This document shows positions 63,109 to 63,523 of a stretch of 63,523 bases of DNA, piece by piece. The stretch's first letter is position 1, and the number at the start of each line of letters is the position of its first letter. This stretch comes from Scenedesmus sp. ARA3 (lineage: Eukaryota; Chlorophyta; Chlorophyceae; Sphaeropleales; Scenedesmaceae), in NCBI GenBank assembly GCA_004335835.1, contig RWJK01001781.1, forward strand, positions 1 through 63,523, given 5' to 3'. Both the position numbers and the translations under genes were made by a program. Below the pieces are notes generated by a model. That model was not told the DNA's origin. It did no database searches and was given only the letters and a program-made list of their open reading frames with translations.

Positions 63109-63523
63109 CGTGTCTTACATACTCATATTACAACTCTGACTGGAGAGTTGGAAGCCTTGCGCAAGCCAGTGAAAGGCAAAGCACCCTGGTGTGACACCCT
63201 TGCTGCACCCTAGTCCAGAGTAACACCCTAGTAACACCCTAGGCCTTTGAGAGTTAGCACCCCTGTGTTAGTCGGGCCACGCCCGTTACCAGCAAGGCTC
63301 TCTTCGTACAGCAACAAAAGAGGATGTAACGCGGCTCTCGCATCAGCCAACATGGCTTTATGCTGGAAGAATCATGGTAGACCAGCTGCATGGGTGACGC
63401 AGCTGTGACACAACCGCAGCCTGCCAATCAGCCAGTGGCCGACTCAGCTCAATCCTTGTAAGTTGAGCACGGCAGCATGCAAACAGCATACGCCGTTGCT
63501 GCATACGCTTTTGCAGCGCAAAA
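63109..63523. promoter_or_regulatory. UTP14 upstream region
   Basis: 415 bp upstream of the UTP14 start codon to the window edge. Contains a cluster of AACACCCTAG-like units at about 63188-63241. No core promoter element could be fixed. Confidence 0.35.

Noticed and set aside
63188..63241. Interstitial telomere repeat
   Set aside because: The units read ACACCCTAG, not an array of the plant or algal telomere unit (CCCTAAA or CCCTAAAA), and are irregularly spaced.

Overview
The window is nuclear DNA from a eukaryote, most likely a chlorophyte green alga of the Scenedesmus/Tetradesmus (Sphaeropleales) kind. The evidence is intron-rich genes with GT-AG introns, very heavy CAG/CTG repetition in both exons and introns (long Gln, Ala and Ser runs), candidate TGTAA 3' signals of the type known from Chlamydomonas, and a plant-style gene set (protease-less chloroplast FtsH-like protein, plant-type PEX14, RecQ4-type helicase, UTP14, COG2). 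The taxonomic call is an inference from style. No bacterial, organellar or CRISPR features were seen.

Layout: COG2 (-) 929-5721; FTSHI3-like AAA protein (+) 6120-9697; a ten-exon cysteine-cluster gene (+) 12187-17381 whose N-terminal half resembles the CxC5/CxC6 modules associated with KDZ transposons; PEX14 (-) 18161-21333; an unrecognised Gln-rich protein (-) 23375-25662; a TMEM205-like membrane protein (-) 26857-29127; a coiled-coil, two-membrane-segment, probably plastid protein (+) 29720-31943; an HMG-box protein (-) 33329-34233; a small Gln-rich, possibly Mediator-like protein (-) 36797-37771; a RECQL4-type helicase (+) 38098-47118; a temptin-like secreted protein (+) 48232-49008; a 976-residue unrecognised disordered/coiled-coil protein (+) 50644-54136; UTP14 (-) 56530-63108.

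The genes do not form one pathway. They are housekeeping genes for Golgi tethering, plastid and peroxisome protein import, ribosome biogenesis and DNA replication/repair, mixed with lineage-specific proteins. Three head-to-head pairs (COG2/FTSHI3, TMEM205/coiled-coil gene, MED-like/RECQL4) share short divergent promoter regions of about 0.3-0.6 kb. Exon models were built by hand. For FTSHI3, the CxC gene, TMEM205, the coiled-coil gene, HMG, the MED-like gene, temptin, both unrecognised genes and UTP14, every intron phase closes in frame.

The most interesting items are the domesticated-looking KDZ-associated cysteine-cluster gene; a 170-bp element present twice, nearly identical, in two different UTP14 introns; a 47-bp exact tandem duplication that copies a COG2 splice donor; and a small A+T-richer open frame near 47.8-48.1 kb that looks foreign to its surroundings.
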